A program made the position numbers and the translations under genes. A stretch of 64,000 nt of DNA from Sediminicola sp. YIK13 (GTDB lineage: Bacteria; Bacteroidota; Bacteroidia; Flavobacteriales; Flavobacteriaceae): NCBI RefSeq assembly GCF_001430825.1, contig NZ_CP010535.1, forward strand, positions 3,080,501-3,144,500. The letters run 5' to 3'. Position 1 is the stretch's first letter. Each line of letters begins with the position of its first letter. Under the pieces are notes generated by a model, which was given only the letters and a program-made list of their open reading frames with translations, was not told where the DNA came from and did no database searches. Of this stretch, positions 17,978 to 26,990 are shown one piece after another.

Positions 17978-17985
17978 TAGCTTTG
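17978..17985 (+). promoter_or_regulatory. -7 element before trmB
   Basis: TAGCTTTG matches TAnnTTTG and ends 24 bases before the GTG at 18010. A second match, TATATTTG, lies at 17934-17941. The first overlaps the alternative TTG start at 17983, which argues for the GTG start. Confidence 0.45.
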
Positions 17986-18009
17986 CCAAATCATTATAAT
18001 TTAGTTTCC

Positions 18010-18681
18010 GTGGGAAGTAAAAACAAGCTAAAGCGATTTAAGGAGAACGAATCATTTAAAAATGTGGTTCAACCCAGTAGGGAAGAAATTGAGGATGGCA
18101 CTTTTGAGCTTAAGGGCAAATGGGCCTCATTTTTTGGCAACGACAACCCAATTATTTTGGAATTGGGCTGCGGCAAGGGAGAGTATACCATTGGTCTGGC
18201 AAAACAAGATCCTGAAAAAAACTATATAGGAGTCGACATTAAAGGGGCCCGTTTTTGGAGGGGTGCCAAGACTGCTATTCAGGAAGGGTTGGACAATGTA
18301 GCCTTTGTTAGAACCCAAATTGAGTTGATCGACCAGATTTTTGGAAAAAATGAGGTATCTGAAATTTGGATCACCTTCCCAGATCCGCAAATTAAATACA
18401 AGCGCACCAAACACCGCTTGACCAATCAGACATTTTTAGAAAAGTACAAGGTTATTCTTAAAGAAGACGGGGTTGTAAACCTAAAGACCGATAGCGAATT
18501 TATGCACGGATATACCCTTGGCTTATTGCACGGCTTGGGATTGGAGGTGGTTTATGCCAATCACGATGTCTATAAAAATGAGGGAAGTCCAAAAGAGGTG
18601 TTGGAAATACAGACTTTTTACGAAAAACAGTATCTTGGCAAAGGAAAACCAATCACCTATACCAAGTTTAGGGTTTCGTAA
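18010..18681 (+). CDS. trmB: tRNA (guanine-N7-)-methyltransferase
   Basis: About 223 residues starting at GTG (GSKNKLKRF), the usual beginning in flavobacteria; the TTG at 17983 would add nine atypical residues inside the promoter. The SAM-binding motif is LELGCGKGEYT, followed by VDIKGARFWRGAKTA and the family-specific TFPDPQIKYKRTKHR stretch, with FLEKY and LKTDSEFM after. It methylates G46 of tRNA variable loops using SAM, in the cytosol. Three bases separate it from the downstream LysE-type gene, suggesting an operon with it and the alkyltransferase-like gene. Confidence 0.93.
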   Translation: MGSKNKLKRFKENESFKNVVQPSREEIEDGTFELKGKWASFFGNDNPIILELGCGKGEYTIGLAKQDPEKNYIGVDIKGARFWRGAKTAIQEGLDNVAFVRTQIELIDQIFGKNEVSEIWITFPDPQIKYKRTKHRLTNQTFLEKYKVILKEDGVVNLKTDSEFMHGYTLGLLHGLGLEVVYANHDVYKNEGSPKEVLEIQTFYEKQYLGKGKPITYTKFRVS

Positions 18682-18684
18682 CCT

Positions 18685-19314
18685 ATGACACACCTTATAA
18701 TTCTTTTTTTTGCCACCTTTTCTGCGGCCTTTATGGCCACTGTGCCGCCGGGACTCCTCAATATGAATGCTGCCAAGACCAGTGTAGAAAAAGGGAAGCT
18801 GAACGGAATAATTTTCAGCCTAGGGGTCTCTTCCATGATCATGGTACAGGCATGTGTTGCCGTGTACATTTCTAAATTCCTCCATAACAATCCCCAGGTA
18901 ATAGATATATTGCTTCAAATTGCCCTCGTGGTATTTGCTTTTTTTGCTATTTACTTTTTTGTGGTAGCCAAAAAGAACAAGAAAAAGATCGTTAAAGTCG
19001 TCAAGGTCAGTAAAAAGAACAGCTTTTTCAAAGGGGTATTATTGGCAGCCTTAAATTTACTGACAATCCCATATTATAGCGGCGTAAATGCGATGTGGAA
19101 TGCTTCTGGATGGATCAAATTCCAAGCCCAGGACATTTTCATCTTTATATTTGCGGCAGGATCAGGGACTTTTGCCGTCCTGTACCTTTATACCGTATAT
19201 TTTTACAAGTTGGATGCCACATCCAGTGGGTTTTCAAAGAATTCCAATTATATTTTGAGTGCCTTGATGTTGATATTGTTTGTAATAACCATTATCCGGA
19301 TTTTATACAATTGA
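18685..19314 (+). CDS. LysE/RhtB-family amino-acid exporter
   Basis: 209 residues with six hydrophobic helices. The first carries the FMATVPPGLLNMNAAK signature of the LysE superfamily (PGP segment), and a basic loop of Lys residues follows the third helix. Such proteins export amino acids or related small molecules across the inner membrane. Substrate cannot be assigned. It is spaced by three bases from trmB and by one base from the next gene. Confidence 0.82.
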   Translation: MTHLIILFFATFSAAFMATVPPGLLNMNAAKTSVEKGKLNGIIFSLGVSSMIMVQACVAVYISKFLHNNPQVIDILLQIALVVFAFFAIYFFVVAKKNKKKIVKVVKVSKKNSFFKGVLLAALNLLTIPYYSGVNAMWNASGWIKFQAQDIFIFIFAAGSGTFAVLYLYTVYFYKLDATSSGFSKNSNYILSALMLILFVITIIRILYN

Positions 19315-19315
19315 T

Positions 19316-19663
19316 ATGGTTACAGAGAACCAGAACTTCTTTCAAAAAGTCTATGAAGTTGCCCGTTTGATCCCTTATGGGAGAGTAACTTCCTATGGGG
19401 CCATTGCCAAATATCTGGGTGCGGCCAGAAGTGCACGGATGGTAGGGTGGGCCATGAACGCATCACATGACATGGAAGACATTCCTGCTCATAGGGTAGT
19501 CAATAGAAAAGGACTGTTAACGGGAAAACACCACTTTGATGGCACCAATCTCATGCAGCAATTATTGGAAAATGAGGGCATAAAGGTCCATGAGCTTCAA
19601 ATCATAGATTTTGAAAAGCGTTTTTGGGACCCAAGTAAGGAGCTAGGGGAATACTATCAGTAA
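19316..19663 (+). CDS. Alkyltransferase-like protein (ATL, MGMT family without catalytic cysteine)
   Basis: 115 residues covering only the MGMT DNA-binding domain: helix-turn-helix residues GRVTSYGAIAKYLG, the arginine-finger region SARMVGWAMNA, and the active-site region IPAHRVV. In true O6-alkylguanine transferases the motif is PCHR; here Cys is replaced by Ala58, which is the mark of ATL proteins. ATLs bind O6-alkylguanine in DNA and hand the lesion to nucleotide excision repair instead of removing the alkyl group. The size and missing N-terminal domain agree. Confidence 0.85.
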   Translation: MVTENQNFFQKVYEVARLIPYGRVTSYGAIAKYLGAARSARMVGWAMNASHDMEDIPAHRVVNRKGLLTGKHHFDGTNLMQQLLENEGIKVHELQIIDFEKRFWDPSKELGEYYQ

Positions 19664-19768
19664 CTTGTTTTTCATGCCCTTGCAAGAGCTTCGTTTTTTA
19701 ATAGATAAACATTATTGCCCCATATGACTTTTAAGTTGTTGCCCTTTCTTAATCTCAAGCCTATACCG

Positions 19769-19776
19769 TATCTTTG
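19769..19776 (+). promoter_or_regulatory. -7 element before the Mrp gene
   Basis: TATCTTTG matches TAnnTTTG and lies 45 bases upstream of the ATG at 19822, leaving a short leader; -33 element not evident. Confidence 0.45.
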
Positions 19777-19821
19777 TAATTTAGAATCAATTTAATTAAT
19801 GCTGAAAAGCAAATCGTTATA

Positions 19822-20961
19822 ATGAAATTTAATAAGAAAGATATACTTGCGGCTCTTGAAGAGATCACAGTCCCTGGAGAGGGTAAGAACATGGTGGAAA
19901 GTGGTGCAGTGACCAATGTCATGGTATTTGGCGATGAAGTAGAGGTAGACATTACCATCAGCAATCCAACCCTTCAGGCACGTAAGAAAACAGAGGTGGA
20001 AATTCTGAAGATCATTCACGCCAAGGTCTATGAAAAGGCCAAGATCAAGATCAATATTAAGGTAGATGCTCCGGCAAAACCCAAAGTCAATGAGATTAAG
20101 GGCAAGGCCATCCCAGGAATACAAAATATTATTGCCGTTGCTTCGGGAAAGGGCGGCGTAGGAAAATCTACCGTAACAGCTAATTTGGCGGTGACCCTGG
20201 CCAAGATGGGCTTTAAGGTAGGTCTGCTGGACGCCGATATTTATGGGCCTTCGGCTCCTATCATGTTCGATGTTGTCAATGAAAAACCTTTGGCCGTAAA
20301 TATTGACGGGAAATCCAAAATGAAGCCCGTAGAAAGTTATGGGGTAAAAATATTATCCATTGGGTTTTTCACCCAGCCCAATCAAGCAGTGATTTGGAGG
20401 GGACCAATGGCTGCAAAGGCACTGAACCAAATGATTTTTGACGCCCATTGGGGAGAGTTGGACTTTATGTTGTTAGATCTTCCTCCGGGGACCGGTGATA
20501 TCCATCTGAGCATTATGCAATCCCTTCCGGTAACGGGAGCGGTCGTGGTAAGCACACCTCAGGAAGTTGCTTTGTCAGATGCCCGTAAAGGGGTTGCCAT
20601 GTTCCAGCAGGAAGCCATCAATGTACCCGTTTTGGGAATCGTGGAAAACATGGCCTACTTCACCCCAGAAGAATTGCCAAATAACAAATACTATATATTT
20701 GGGAAAGAAGGTGCCAAACATTTGGCAGAAGATTTGGATGTGCCCTTTTTGGGAGAAATTCCATTGGTACAGAGCATCAGGGAGGCTGGAGATATTGGGA
20801 GGCCGGCAGCATTGCAAACCGCAACCCCAATAGAGGAGGCTTTTGAGGAATTAACGAAGAATGTTGTTAGGGAAGTGGTTGGCAGAAACAAGAGCATACC
20901 ACCAACAGAAGCAATCAAAATAACTACAATGGCAGGTTGTTCGGCCGTAAAAAAGAAATAG
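19822..20961 (+). CDS. Mrp/ApbC/NBP35-family iron-sulfur cluster carrier ATPase
   Basis: 379 residues. Residues about 5-85 form a MIP18/DUF59 domain; then a deviant Walker A ASGKGGVGKSTVTAN near 111-125, the LLDADIYGPSAP switch, DLPPGTGD and the VVSTPQEVAL segment. A Cys is present near the C-terminus (AGCSAV) but the usual CxxC pair is not obvious; length is normal. Members bind and deliver 4Fe-4S clusters in an ATP-dependent way. The gene is followed after two bases by a NifU-like scaffold, then ferredoxin reductase and ferredoxin, forming an Fe-S/redox cluster. Confidence 0.9.
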   Translation: MKFNKKDILAALEEITVPGEGKNMVESGAVTNVMVFGDEVEVDITISNPTLQARKKTEVEILKIIHAKVYEKAKIKINIKVDAPAKPKVNEIKGKAIPGIQNIIAVASGKGGVGKSTVTANLAVTLAKMGFKVGLLDADIYGPSAPIMFDVVNEKPLAVNIDGKSKMKPVESYGVKILSIGFFTQPNQAVIWRGPMAAKALNQMIFDAHWGELDFMLLDLPPGTGDIHLSIMQSLPVTGAVVVSTPQEVALSDARKGVAMFQQEAINVPVLGIVENMAYFTPEELPNNKYYIFGKEGAKHLAEDLDVPFLGEIPLVQSIREAGDIGRPAALQTATPIEEAFEELTKNVVREVVGRNKSIPPTEAIKITTMAGCSAVKKK

Positions 20962-20963
20962 CT

Positions 20964-21206
20964 ATGACGTCAGAAGAAATTAAGATCAACGTAGAGAAAG
21001 CACTGGAAGAAATACGTCCTTTTTTACAAAGCGATGGAGGAGATATCTCCCTGATCTCTATAGATAATGACACTTCTGTAAAAGTAAAATTGGAAGGTGC
21101 CTGCGTGGGGTGCAGTGTGAATCAAATGACCCTAAAAAGCGGGGTGGAAATGACCATTAAAAAGTACGCACCGCAAATTGAGGAAGTAGTGAATGTGGTT
21201 CAATAA
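20964..21206 (+). CDS. NifU C-terminal-domain Fe-S scaffold protein
   Basis: 80 residues from MTSEEIKINV; an upstream in-frame ATG at 20937 lies inside the Mrp gene and is less likely. The EIRPFLQSDGGDISL start and GACVGCSVNQMTLK with its CxxC are the NifU/Nfu cluster-binding signature. Small stand-alone Nfu proteins carry or store 4Fe-4S clusters for transfer to targets. Two-base spacing from the Mrp gene strongly suggests joint expression and function. Confidence 0.92.
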   Translation: MTSEEIKINVEKALEEIRPFLQSDGGDISLISIDNDTSVKVKLEGACVGCSVNQMTLKSGVEMTIKKYAPQIEEVVNVVQ

Positions 21207-21270
21207 CTGATGGATGTAAAACATCGCCAGTGAGCCCAATCCTAGAATTACCTATTAAGAATACGAATAC

Positions 21271-22326
21271 ATGATCAAAACAGACATACTAATAATCGGT
21301 GCGGGACCTACGGGTCTTTTTGCCGTTTTTGAAGCAGGATTACTTCAGTTAAAATGCCACTTGATAGATGCTTTGCCTCAGGCAGGAGGACAATGCTCTG
21401 AAATTTATCCCAAAAAACCCATTTATGATATTCCTGGGTTTCCCGAAGTTTTGGCAGGAGATCTAGTTTCCAATCTTATGGAACAGATCAAGCCTTTTCA
21501 ACCAGGATTTACATTGGCGGAACGCGCACAGACCATTGAAAAGCAATCCGATGGTTCTTTTGTTGTAACCACCAATAAAGGTACCAAGCATCAAGCACCA
21601 ATCGTTGCTATTGCAGGAGGATTGGGAAGTTTTGAACCGAGAAAGCCCTTATTGGAAAATCTTTCCAAATATGAGGATAACGGAGTGGCCTATATGATCA
21701 AAGACCCCGAGGTGTACCGCAATAAAAAGGTGGTCATTGCCGGAGGGGGAGATTCTGCCTTGGATTGGAGTATTTTCCTTGCCGACGTAGCATCGGAGGT
21801 CACCTTGGTACACAGAAGAAATGAGTTCAGGGGAGCACTGGATTCCGTTGAAAAGGTAAGGCACCTTAAAAATCAGGGAAAGATCAATTTGATAACCCCT
21901 GCGGAAATAGTTGGGCTGCAAGGAAAAGACACCTTGGAAGCTGTTGTCATCCAGAAAACTGGAGGGGAAGAGTTTGTCTTGAGCGTAGATGATTATATTC
22001 CATTATTTGGACTATCGCCAAAATTAGGACCCATAGGAGACTGGGGACTGGAAATAGAAAAGAATGCTATTAAGGTGGACAATACGTTGGACTACCAAAC
22101 CAATATTCCAGGCATCTATGCCATTGGGGATGTGAATACCTATCCCGGGAAGCTAAAGCTCATCCTTTGCGGATTCCATGAGGCCACTTTAATGTGCCAG
22201 AGTGCTTATCAAAGGATATTTCCGGAGAAACGCTATGTGATGAAGTACACTACCGTTGGTGGTGTTACGGGCTTTGATGGAACCAAAAAAGAAGCTGAAA
22301 AATCTGTAGTCAAATCTATCGAGTAA
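21271..22326 (+). CDS. Ferredoxin-NADP reductase, thioredoxin-reductase-like (type 2)
   Basis: 351 residues. FAD-binding motif IIGAGPTGLFA at residues 7-17, AGGQCSEIYP following, NAD(P) motif VIAGGGDSALDW in the middle, and YAIGDVNTYPG near the C-terminus for the flavin. The CxxC disulfide of thioredoxin reductases is absent, as in the YumC-type ferredoxin/flavodoxin-NADP reductases of Firmicutes and Bacteroidota. It lies between an Nfu scaffold and a 2Fe-2S ferredoxin, its likely electron partner, in the cytosol. Confidence 0.88.
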   Translation: MIKTDILIIGAGPTGLFAVFEAGLLQLKCHLIDALPQAGGQCSEIYPKKPIYDIPGFPEVLAGDLVSNLMEQIKPFQPGFTLAERAQTIEKQSDGSFVVTTNKGTKHQAPIVAIAGGLGSFEPRKPLLENLSKYEDNGVAYMIKDPEVYRNKKVVIAGGGDSALDWSIFLADVASEVTLVHRRNEFRGALDSVEKVRHLKNQGKINLITPAEIVGLQGKDTLEAVVIQKTGGEEFVLSVDDYIPLFGLSPKLGPIGDWGLEIEKNAIKVDNTLDYQTNIPGIYAIGDVNTYPGKLKLILCGFHEATLMCQSAYQRIFPEKRYVMKYTTVGGVTGFDGTKKEAEKSVVKSIE

Positions 22327-22391
22327 TATCACAAAATCATCAAAGTTGTTAAAAGGGTTGAGGTTAGCATTATAACCTTAAAGAAACCTAT

Positions 22392-22399
22392 TAAATTTG
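22392..22399 (+). promoter_or_regulatory. -7 element before the ferredoxin gene
   Basis: TAAATTTG matches TAnnTTTG, 31 bases before the ATG at 22431; no -33 TTG at standard spacing. Confidence 0.4.
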
Positions 22400-22430
22400 C
22401 CAAGAATTTGAATTGTTGAACCAACGACGC

Positions 22431-22760
22431 ATGAGCGAGATTAAAATAAAAATCAAGGATAGGGAAGGCGTACTGCACGAAGTGGATGCCCCAACAGATA
22501 TGAACATGAACCTTATGGAAATTGTTCGGTCCTATGAATTGGCACCTGAGGGTACCATAGGGATTTGCGGCGGAATGGCCATGTGTGCCTCATGTCAGTG
22601 CTATGTGAATTCTGGTCATGAGCTTCCCGAAATGTCGGATGATGAAGATGCCATGTTGTCCGAAGCTTTTTACGTAAAGGACAATAGCCGTTTGGGGTGT
22701 CAGATCCATATGACCGACGATTTAAACGGCTTGGAAGTGGAGTTGGCTCCGGAGAGTTAA
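22431..22760 (+). CDS. 2Fe-2S ferredoxin (adrenodoxin type)
   Basis: About 109 residues from MSEIKIKIKD; a TTG start at 22413 would add six residues of poor fit. The cluster ligands are the cysteines of GICGGMAMCASCQCYV together with Cys in RLGCQIHMTD, giving the C-x5-C-x2-C...C spacing of vertebrate-type ferredoxins. Acts as a soluble electron carrier, probably reduced by the preceding reductase. It ends just before a bidirectional terminator shared with the convergent ABC transporter gene. Confidence 0.92.
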   Translation: MSEIKIKIKDREGVLHEVDAPTDMNMNLMEIVRSYELAPEGTIGICGGMAMCASCQCYVNSGHELPEMSDDEDAMLSEAFYVKDNSRLGCQIHMTDDLNGLEVELAPES

Positions 22761-22793
22761 ATTATTTTTCTTCCATTTATTACTACATAAACC

Positions 22794-22825
22794 AAAAGAC
22801 CTGCTTACTAAAAAGCAGGTCTTTT
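22794..22825. terminator. Bidirectional terminator between ferredoxin and ABC transporter genes
   Basis: A perfect 13-bp inverted repeat (AAAAGACCTGCTT / AAGCAGGTCTTTT) with a six-base loop, flanked by A-rich and T-rich ends, between convergent genes. Confidence 0.9.
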
Positions 22826-22831
22826 AATTTT

Positions 22832-24568
22832 TTATATTCTCGCCTGATAGGTAAAGAGATTGTAGTATCTACCTTCTTTGGCAATCAGTTCGTCATGGGT
22901 CCCTTGCTCGGCAATACGACCATTTTCAATCACCAAAATCTGATTAGCTTTCCTGATGGTGCTCAATCTATGGGCGATCACGAAAGTTGTACGCCCTTCC
23001 GTCAGGGCTGCCAAACTCTTTTGAATCAAGGCTTCACTTTCGGTATCCAAATTGGAGGTGGCTTCATCTAGGATCAAGACCCTTGGGTTTGCCAAGATAG
23101 CCCTTGCAATGGCAATACGCTGGCGTTGTCCACCTGATAGTTTAACCCCACGTTCCCCGATCAGGGTGTCCAATCCTTTCTCAAAACGGTCTGTAAATTC
23201 ATTTACATAGGCAGAATTTACGGCTGCCAGCAATTCTTCTTCGGAGGCATTAGGTCTTGGAAAAAGGATATTCTCCCTAATGGTTCCCTCAAAAAGAAAT
23301 TCATCTTGCAGTACCACGCCTAGGTGTTGCCTATAGCTTCCCAAATTAGCGGTGGCCAAATCAATCCCATCAACTGTAATACTTCCCGATTGTGGATTTA
23401 AAAAGGAGGCTGCCAAACCGGCTATCGTAGATTTTCCGCTACCTGAGCTTCCCACAAGGGCGAGTACGGAGCCTGACTTAACCTCAAAACTAATATTGTG
23501 CAATACTTCCTTGTCTTCTTCATAGGCAAAGGATACGTCATTAAAGGCGATATCGCCTTTTACGTTCTCCAAAATAGTTGTCCGGTCCTCCTCGTTCATT
23601 TCTTCAGTCATGTTCATCAGTTCCTCTGTACGGTCAAGACCTGCCAAGGCTTCTGTTAATTGACTTCCAATATTGCTCATTTGTACGATGGGGGCCACCA
23701 TCAATCCCAATAAAAAGGTAAAGGTCAAAAACTCCCCAACCGTCAGTTCATCCATCATAATTTTATATCCGCCAATCCCCATGATCCCTGTAGTTGCCAA
23801 GCCTAGGAGAAAGGTGGAGGAACTGGTCATAAAGGCAGTTGCGGTAAGGCTCTTTTTTACGTTCTGAAACAGTCGCTCCACCCCATCTTCAAAAACCTTG
23901 TGTTCTTGTGCCTCTGCATTGAATCCTTTGATAACCCTTATGCCTCCCAATGTTTCTGTTAGCCTTCCTGTTACCTCGGCATTGATTTTTCCGCGATTTC
24001 TAAAAATCGGGCGGATTACCTTAAATGCCTTTAAGGCTATCAAGGCAAAGATGGCCAAGGGTACCAAGGTAAAAACGGTCATGGACGGACTGATACGTAT
24101 CAAAAGCACCAAAGATACTACGGCCGTTATAGTGCCACCTACCAGTTGGACCAATCCTGTGCCTATAAGGTTCCGAACCCCTTCCACATCGCTCATGATA
24201 CGGGAGACCAAGGCTCCTGATTTTGCATTGTCGAAAAATCGGATAGGGAGGGACAATACTTTTCGCTGAACCTGGGCCCTTAGTTCTGAGATGAGGTACT
24301 GAGCCTGAACGCTCAATATTTTCGTAAGCATAAAGGAGGTCACGGCCTGTACTAAAATTGAAAATCCGACGGCTAGGACCAGGATCTTCAACAGCTCCAT
24401 GTTTTTGTTGGGAATAATGTCGTCCATTAAATATTTAAGGGACATCGGGGCCACAAAACTGGCAGCCTTACTGATTACAATAAGTAGAAGGCCAACAAAT
24501 ACAATATTGCGTCTAGGCCAGATTATTGTTTTAAAGGCAGTGAGGATATTAACTTTTTTATCGGACAT
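22832..24568 (-). CDS. ABC exporter, fused membrane and ATPase domains (MsbA-like)
   Basis: 578 residues, half-transporter acting as a homodimer. Residues about 20-310 form a six-helix type I exporter domain; the nucleotide-binding domain has Walker A GSSGSGKSTIAG, Q-loop LGVVLQDEFLFEG, signature LSGGQRQRIAIARAI, Walker B VLILDEATSNLD and switch His in FVIAHRLST. It is similar to lipid or multidrug exporters; the substrate is unknown. It stands alone with a terminator after it. Confidence 0.9.
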   Translation of the reverse strand: MSDKKVNILTAFKTIIWPRRNIVFVGLLLIVISKAASFVAPMSLKYLMDDIIPNKNMELLKILVLAVGFSILVQAVTSFMLTKILSVQAQYLISELRAQVQRKVLSLPIRFFDNAKSGALVSRIMSDVEGVRNLIGTGLVQLVGGTITAVVSLVLLIRISPSMTVFTLVPLAIFALIALKAFKVIRPIFRNRGKINAEVTGRLTETLGGIRVIKGFNAEAQEHKVFEDGVERLFQNVKKSLTATAFMTSSSTFLLGLATTGIMGIGGYKIMMDELTVGEFLTFTFLLGLMVAPIVQMSNIGSQLTEALAGLDRTEELMNMTEEMNEEDRTTILENVKGDIAFNDVSFAYEEDKEVLHNISFEVKSGSVLALVGSSGSGKSTIAGLAASFLNPQSGSITVDGIDLATANLGSYRQHLGVVLQDEFLFEGTIRENILFPRPNASEEELLAAVNSAYVNEFTDRFEKGLDTLIGERGVKLSGGQRQRIAIARAILANPRVLILDEATSNLDTESEALIQKSLAALTEGRTTFVIAHRLSTIRKANQILVIENGRIAEQGTHDELIAKEGRYYNLFTYQARI

Positions 24569-24796
24569 TTTATAGAATGAAATTTTATTAGGGATAGTCG
24601 AATTTTAAGCCTGCAATTTACCTAAAATTAAGGGAACAGAGGGGGAAGTGATTCTGGACACAAAATTTTTAAGTTTAAATTAGTATTTCAATGGTAGGTC
24701 GATTATTTTCATGCGATTAAGTTAAACGTCCATACCGTTACTAATTCAGGACCATACCATTTTCAAATAAAATTGAAATAATTAATATTACTACCC

Positions 24797-26971
24797 ATGA
24801 AACTATTCTACATCTGTATTTTAATGGCCCTTGTGGCCTGCAATACCAATACGACCCAAACCGAAGAGGAACGTTGGCAGACCTATGCCGACAATACCAC
24901 CATTATTCGCGATGATTTTGGAGTGCCCCATATTTATGGAAAGACCGATGCCGAAGCTGTATTTGGGCTTTTGTATGCCCAATGTGAGGACGATTTTTAT
25001 AGGGTAGAACAAAATTACATATGGGCCACCGGTAGGTTGGCAGAAGTAGAAGGGGAGGAAGCATTATATAGTGACCTGAGGGCAAAACTTTTTATGACCG
25101 AGGAAGAGGCAAAGGCCAACTATGAAAAAAGTCCTGAATGGTTGAAAAAGTTGTGTGACGCTTTCGCCGACGGCGTCAATTATTACCTGTATACCCACCC
25201 CGAGGTTAAACCTAGGCTATTGACACATTTTGAACCATGGATGCCGATGTATTTTAGTGAGGGATCCATTGGTGGGGATATAGAACAGATCTCCACAGAG
25301 AAGATTCAGGCCTTTTATGAAGGGGACATGTCCGTACCTGAGTTTAGTGAATTGGAGGCCGAAAAAAAAGAGGCCGAACTGGAGCCACAAGGATCCAATG
25401 GTATTGCCATTTCGGGGAAATTGACCCAGTCTGGCAATGCTATGTTACTAATCAACCCCCATACCTCTTTTTATTTTAGGGGGGAAGTCCACGTTGTCAG
25501 TGAAGAAGGCCTCAATGCCTATGGTGCTGTAACATGGGGTCAGTTTTTTGTTTACCAAGGGTTCAACGAGAGAACGGGTTGGATGCATACTTCCACTTAT
25601 ACCGATATCATGGACGAATTCAAGGAAAATGTCATGGAAATGGATGGAAAATTGATGTATAGGTATGGGGAGGAATTGCGTGCGGTGGAAACCTCTAATG
25701 TCGTTTTGAAATATAAAGTTGGGGATTCGTTAAAGGAAAAATCTTTTCCAGCCTATCGCACCCACCACGGTCCTATTACCCATATGGCGGAAAACCAATG
25801 GGTGGCTTCGGCCATGATGTGGAATCCGGTCAAAGCCTTGGAGCAATCTTATGTCCGCACCAAGAAAGACGGATATAAGGGCTTTAGGGAAATGATGGAC
25901 ATTCGCACCAATTCCTCCAACAACACCGTTTATGCAGATGCAGAGGGCAATATTGCGTACTTCCATGGTAATTTTGTACCTAAAAGGGACACCATATTTG
26001 ATTATTCCAAGCCTGTAGATGGTAGTAATCCTAAAACGGATTGGCAGGGTTTGCATACGGTAGACGAGAATATTTTGGTGCTAAATCCTGCCAATGGTTG
26101 GATCCAGAATTGCAATTCTACCCCATACACGTCGGCATTGGAGTACAGTCCGAAGAAGAAGGATTATCCCAATTATATGTCCAAAGACCAGGAAAATTTC
26201 AGAGGGGTCCATGCCATTGAATTGTTGAAAAATAGAAAGGGGTATACTTTGGATAGTCTCATAAAATTGGCGCATGACCCGTATTTGCCGGCCTTTGAAA
26301 AATTGATTCCCGGGCTGGTGGATGCCTATGATAAAACCAGTCCTAAAAACCCAAAATTAAAGGGACCCATAGAGGTTTTGAGGAATTGGGATCTTAGGAC
26401 CTCCAAAGAAGCGGTCGGGATGTCCTTGGCCCATTATTACGGAACCCTTTATGGAAGGATGGGCGACAGTCCGGAAGGGTTGAGCGATATGGAATTGATG
26501 AACTATCTGGGCACGCAATCTCCGTATGCCGAACGTTTGGAAGTGTTTCTTGAAGTGGTTGAGCAAATGGACGAAGATTTTGGAACATGGAATACACCAT
26601 GGGGTGAAATAAACAGGTACCAGCGATTAAATGGAGATATCCGCCAACCTTTTAACGATAGCCTTCCCAGTATTGCTATCGGGTTTGCTTCTGGACGCTG
26701 GGGGGCATTGGCCGCCTATGGCGCCCGTTATGCAAACAACACAAAAAAGATTTATGGAACCAGGGGGAACAGCTTTGTTGCGGTGGTTGAATTTGGGGAA
26801 AAAGTAAAGGCCAAAAGCATGCTTGCAGGAGGTCAGAGCGGGGATCCCAAATCTCCACATTTTAATGATCAGGCACAACGCTATGCAGATATGGAGTTCA
26901 AAGACGTGCCATTTTATAAAGAGGACGTTTTAAAACGAGCAAAAAAAACCTATCATCCTGGGGAAAAATAA
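24797..26971 (+). CDS. Penicillin-acylase-family lipoprotein (Ntn hydrolase)
   Basis: 724 residues. A short lipoprotein signal ends at Cys15 (MALVAC). A proregion/alpha chain of about 185 residues is followed by the autoprocessing site, with candidate nucleophile Ser200 in QGSNGIAIS; the residues after it (LINPHTSFYF) match the beta-chain start of Ntn acylases. Family members cleave amide bonds of beta-lactams, N-acyl-homoserine lactones or other acyl amides. Being a lipoprotein, it should face the periplasm or the cell surface. It has no obvious operon partner. Quorum quenching or scavenging are possible roles, not proved here. Confidence 0.88.
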   Translation: MKLFYICILMALVACNTNTTQTEEERWQTYADNTTIIRDDFGVPHIYGKTDAEAVFGLLYAQCEDDFYRVEQNYIWATGRLAEVEGEEALYSDLRAKLFMTEEEAKANYEKSPEWLKKLCDAFADGVNYYLYTHPEVKPRLLTHFEPWMPMYFSEGSIGGDIEQISTEKIQAFYEGDMSVPEFSELEAEKKEAELEPQGSNGIAISGKLTQSGNAMLLINPHTSFYFRGEVHVVSEEGLNAYGAVTWGQFFVYQGFNERTGWMHTSTYTDIMDEFKENVMEMDGKLMYRYGEELRAVETSNVVLKYKVGDSLKEKSFPAYRTHHGPITHMAENQWVASAMMWNPVKALEQSYVRTKKDGYKGFREMMDIRTNSSNNTVYADAEGNIAYFHGNFVPKRDTIFDYSKPVDGSNPKTDWQGLHTVDENILVLNPANGWIQNCNSTPYTSALEYSPKKKDYPNYMSKDQENFRGVHAIELLKNRKGYTLDSLIKLAHDPYLPAFEKLIPGLVDAYDKTSPKNPKLKGPIEVLRNWDLRTSKEAVGMSLAHYYGTLYGRMGDSPEGLSDMELMNYLGTQSPYAERLEVFLEVVEQMDEDFGTWNTPWGEINRYQRLNGDIRQPFNDSLPSIAIGFASGRWGALAAYGARYANNTKKIYGTRGNSFVAVVEFGEKVKAKSMLAGGQSGDPKSPHFNDQAQRYADMEFKDVPFYKEDVLKRAKKTYHPGEK

Positions 26972-26990
26972 GTCGTATTTCACGGTCCGG

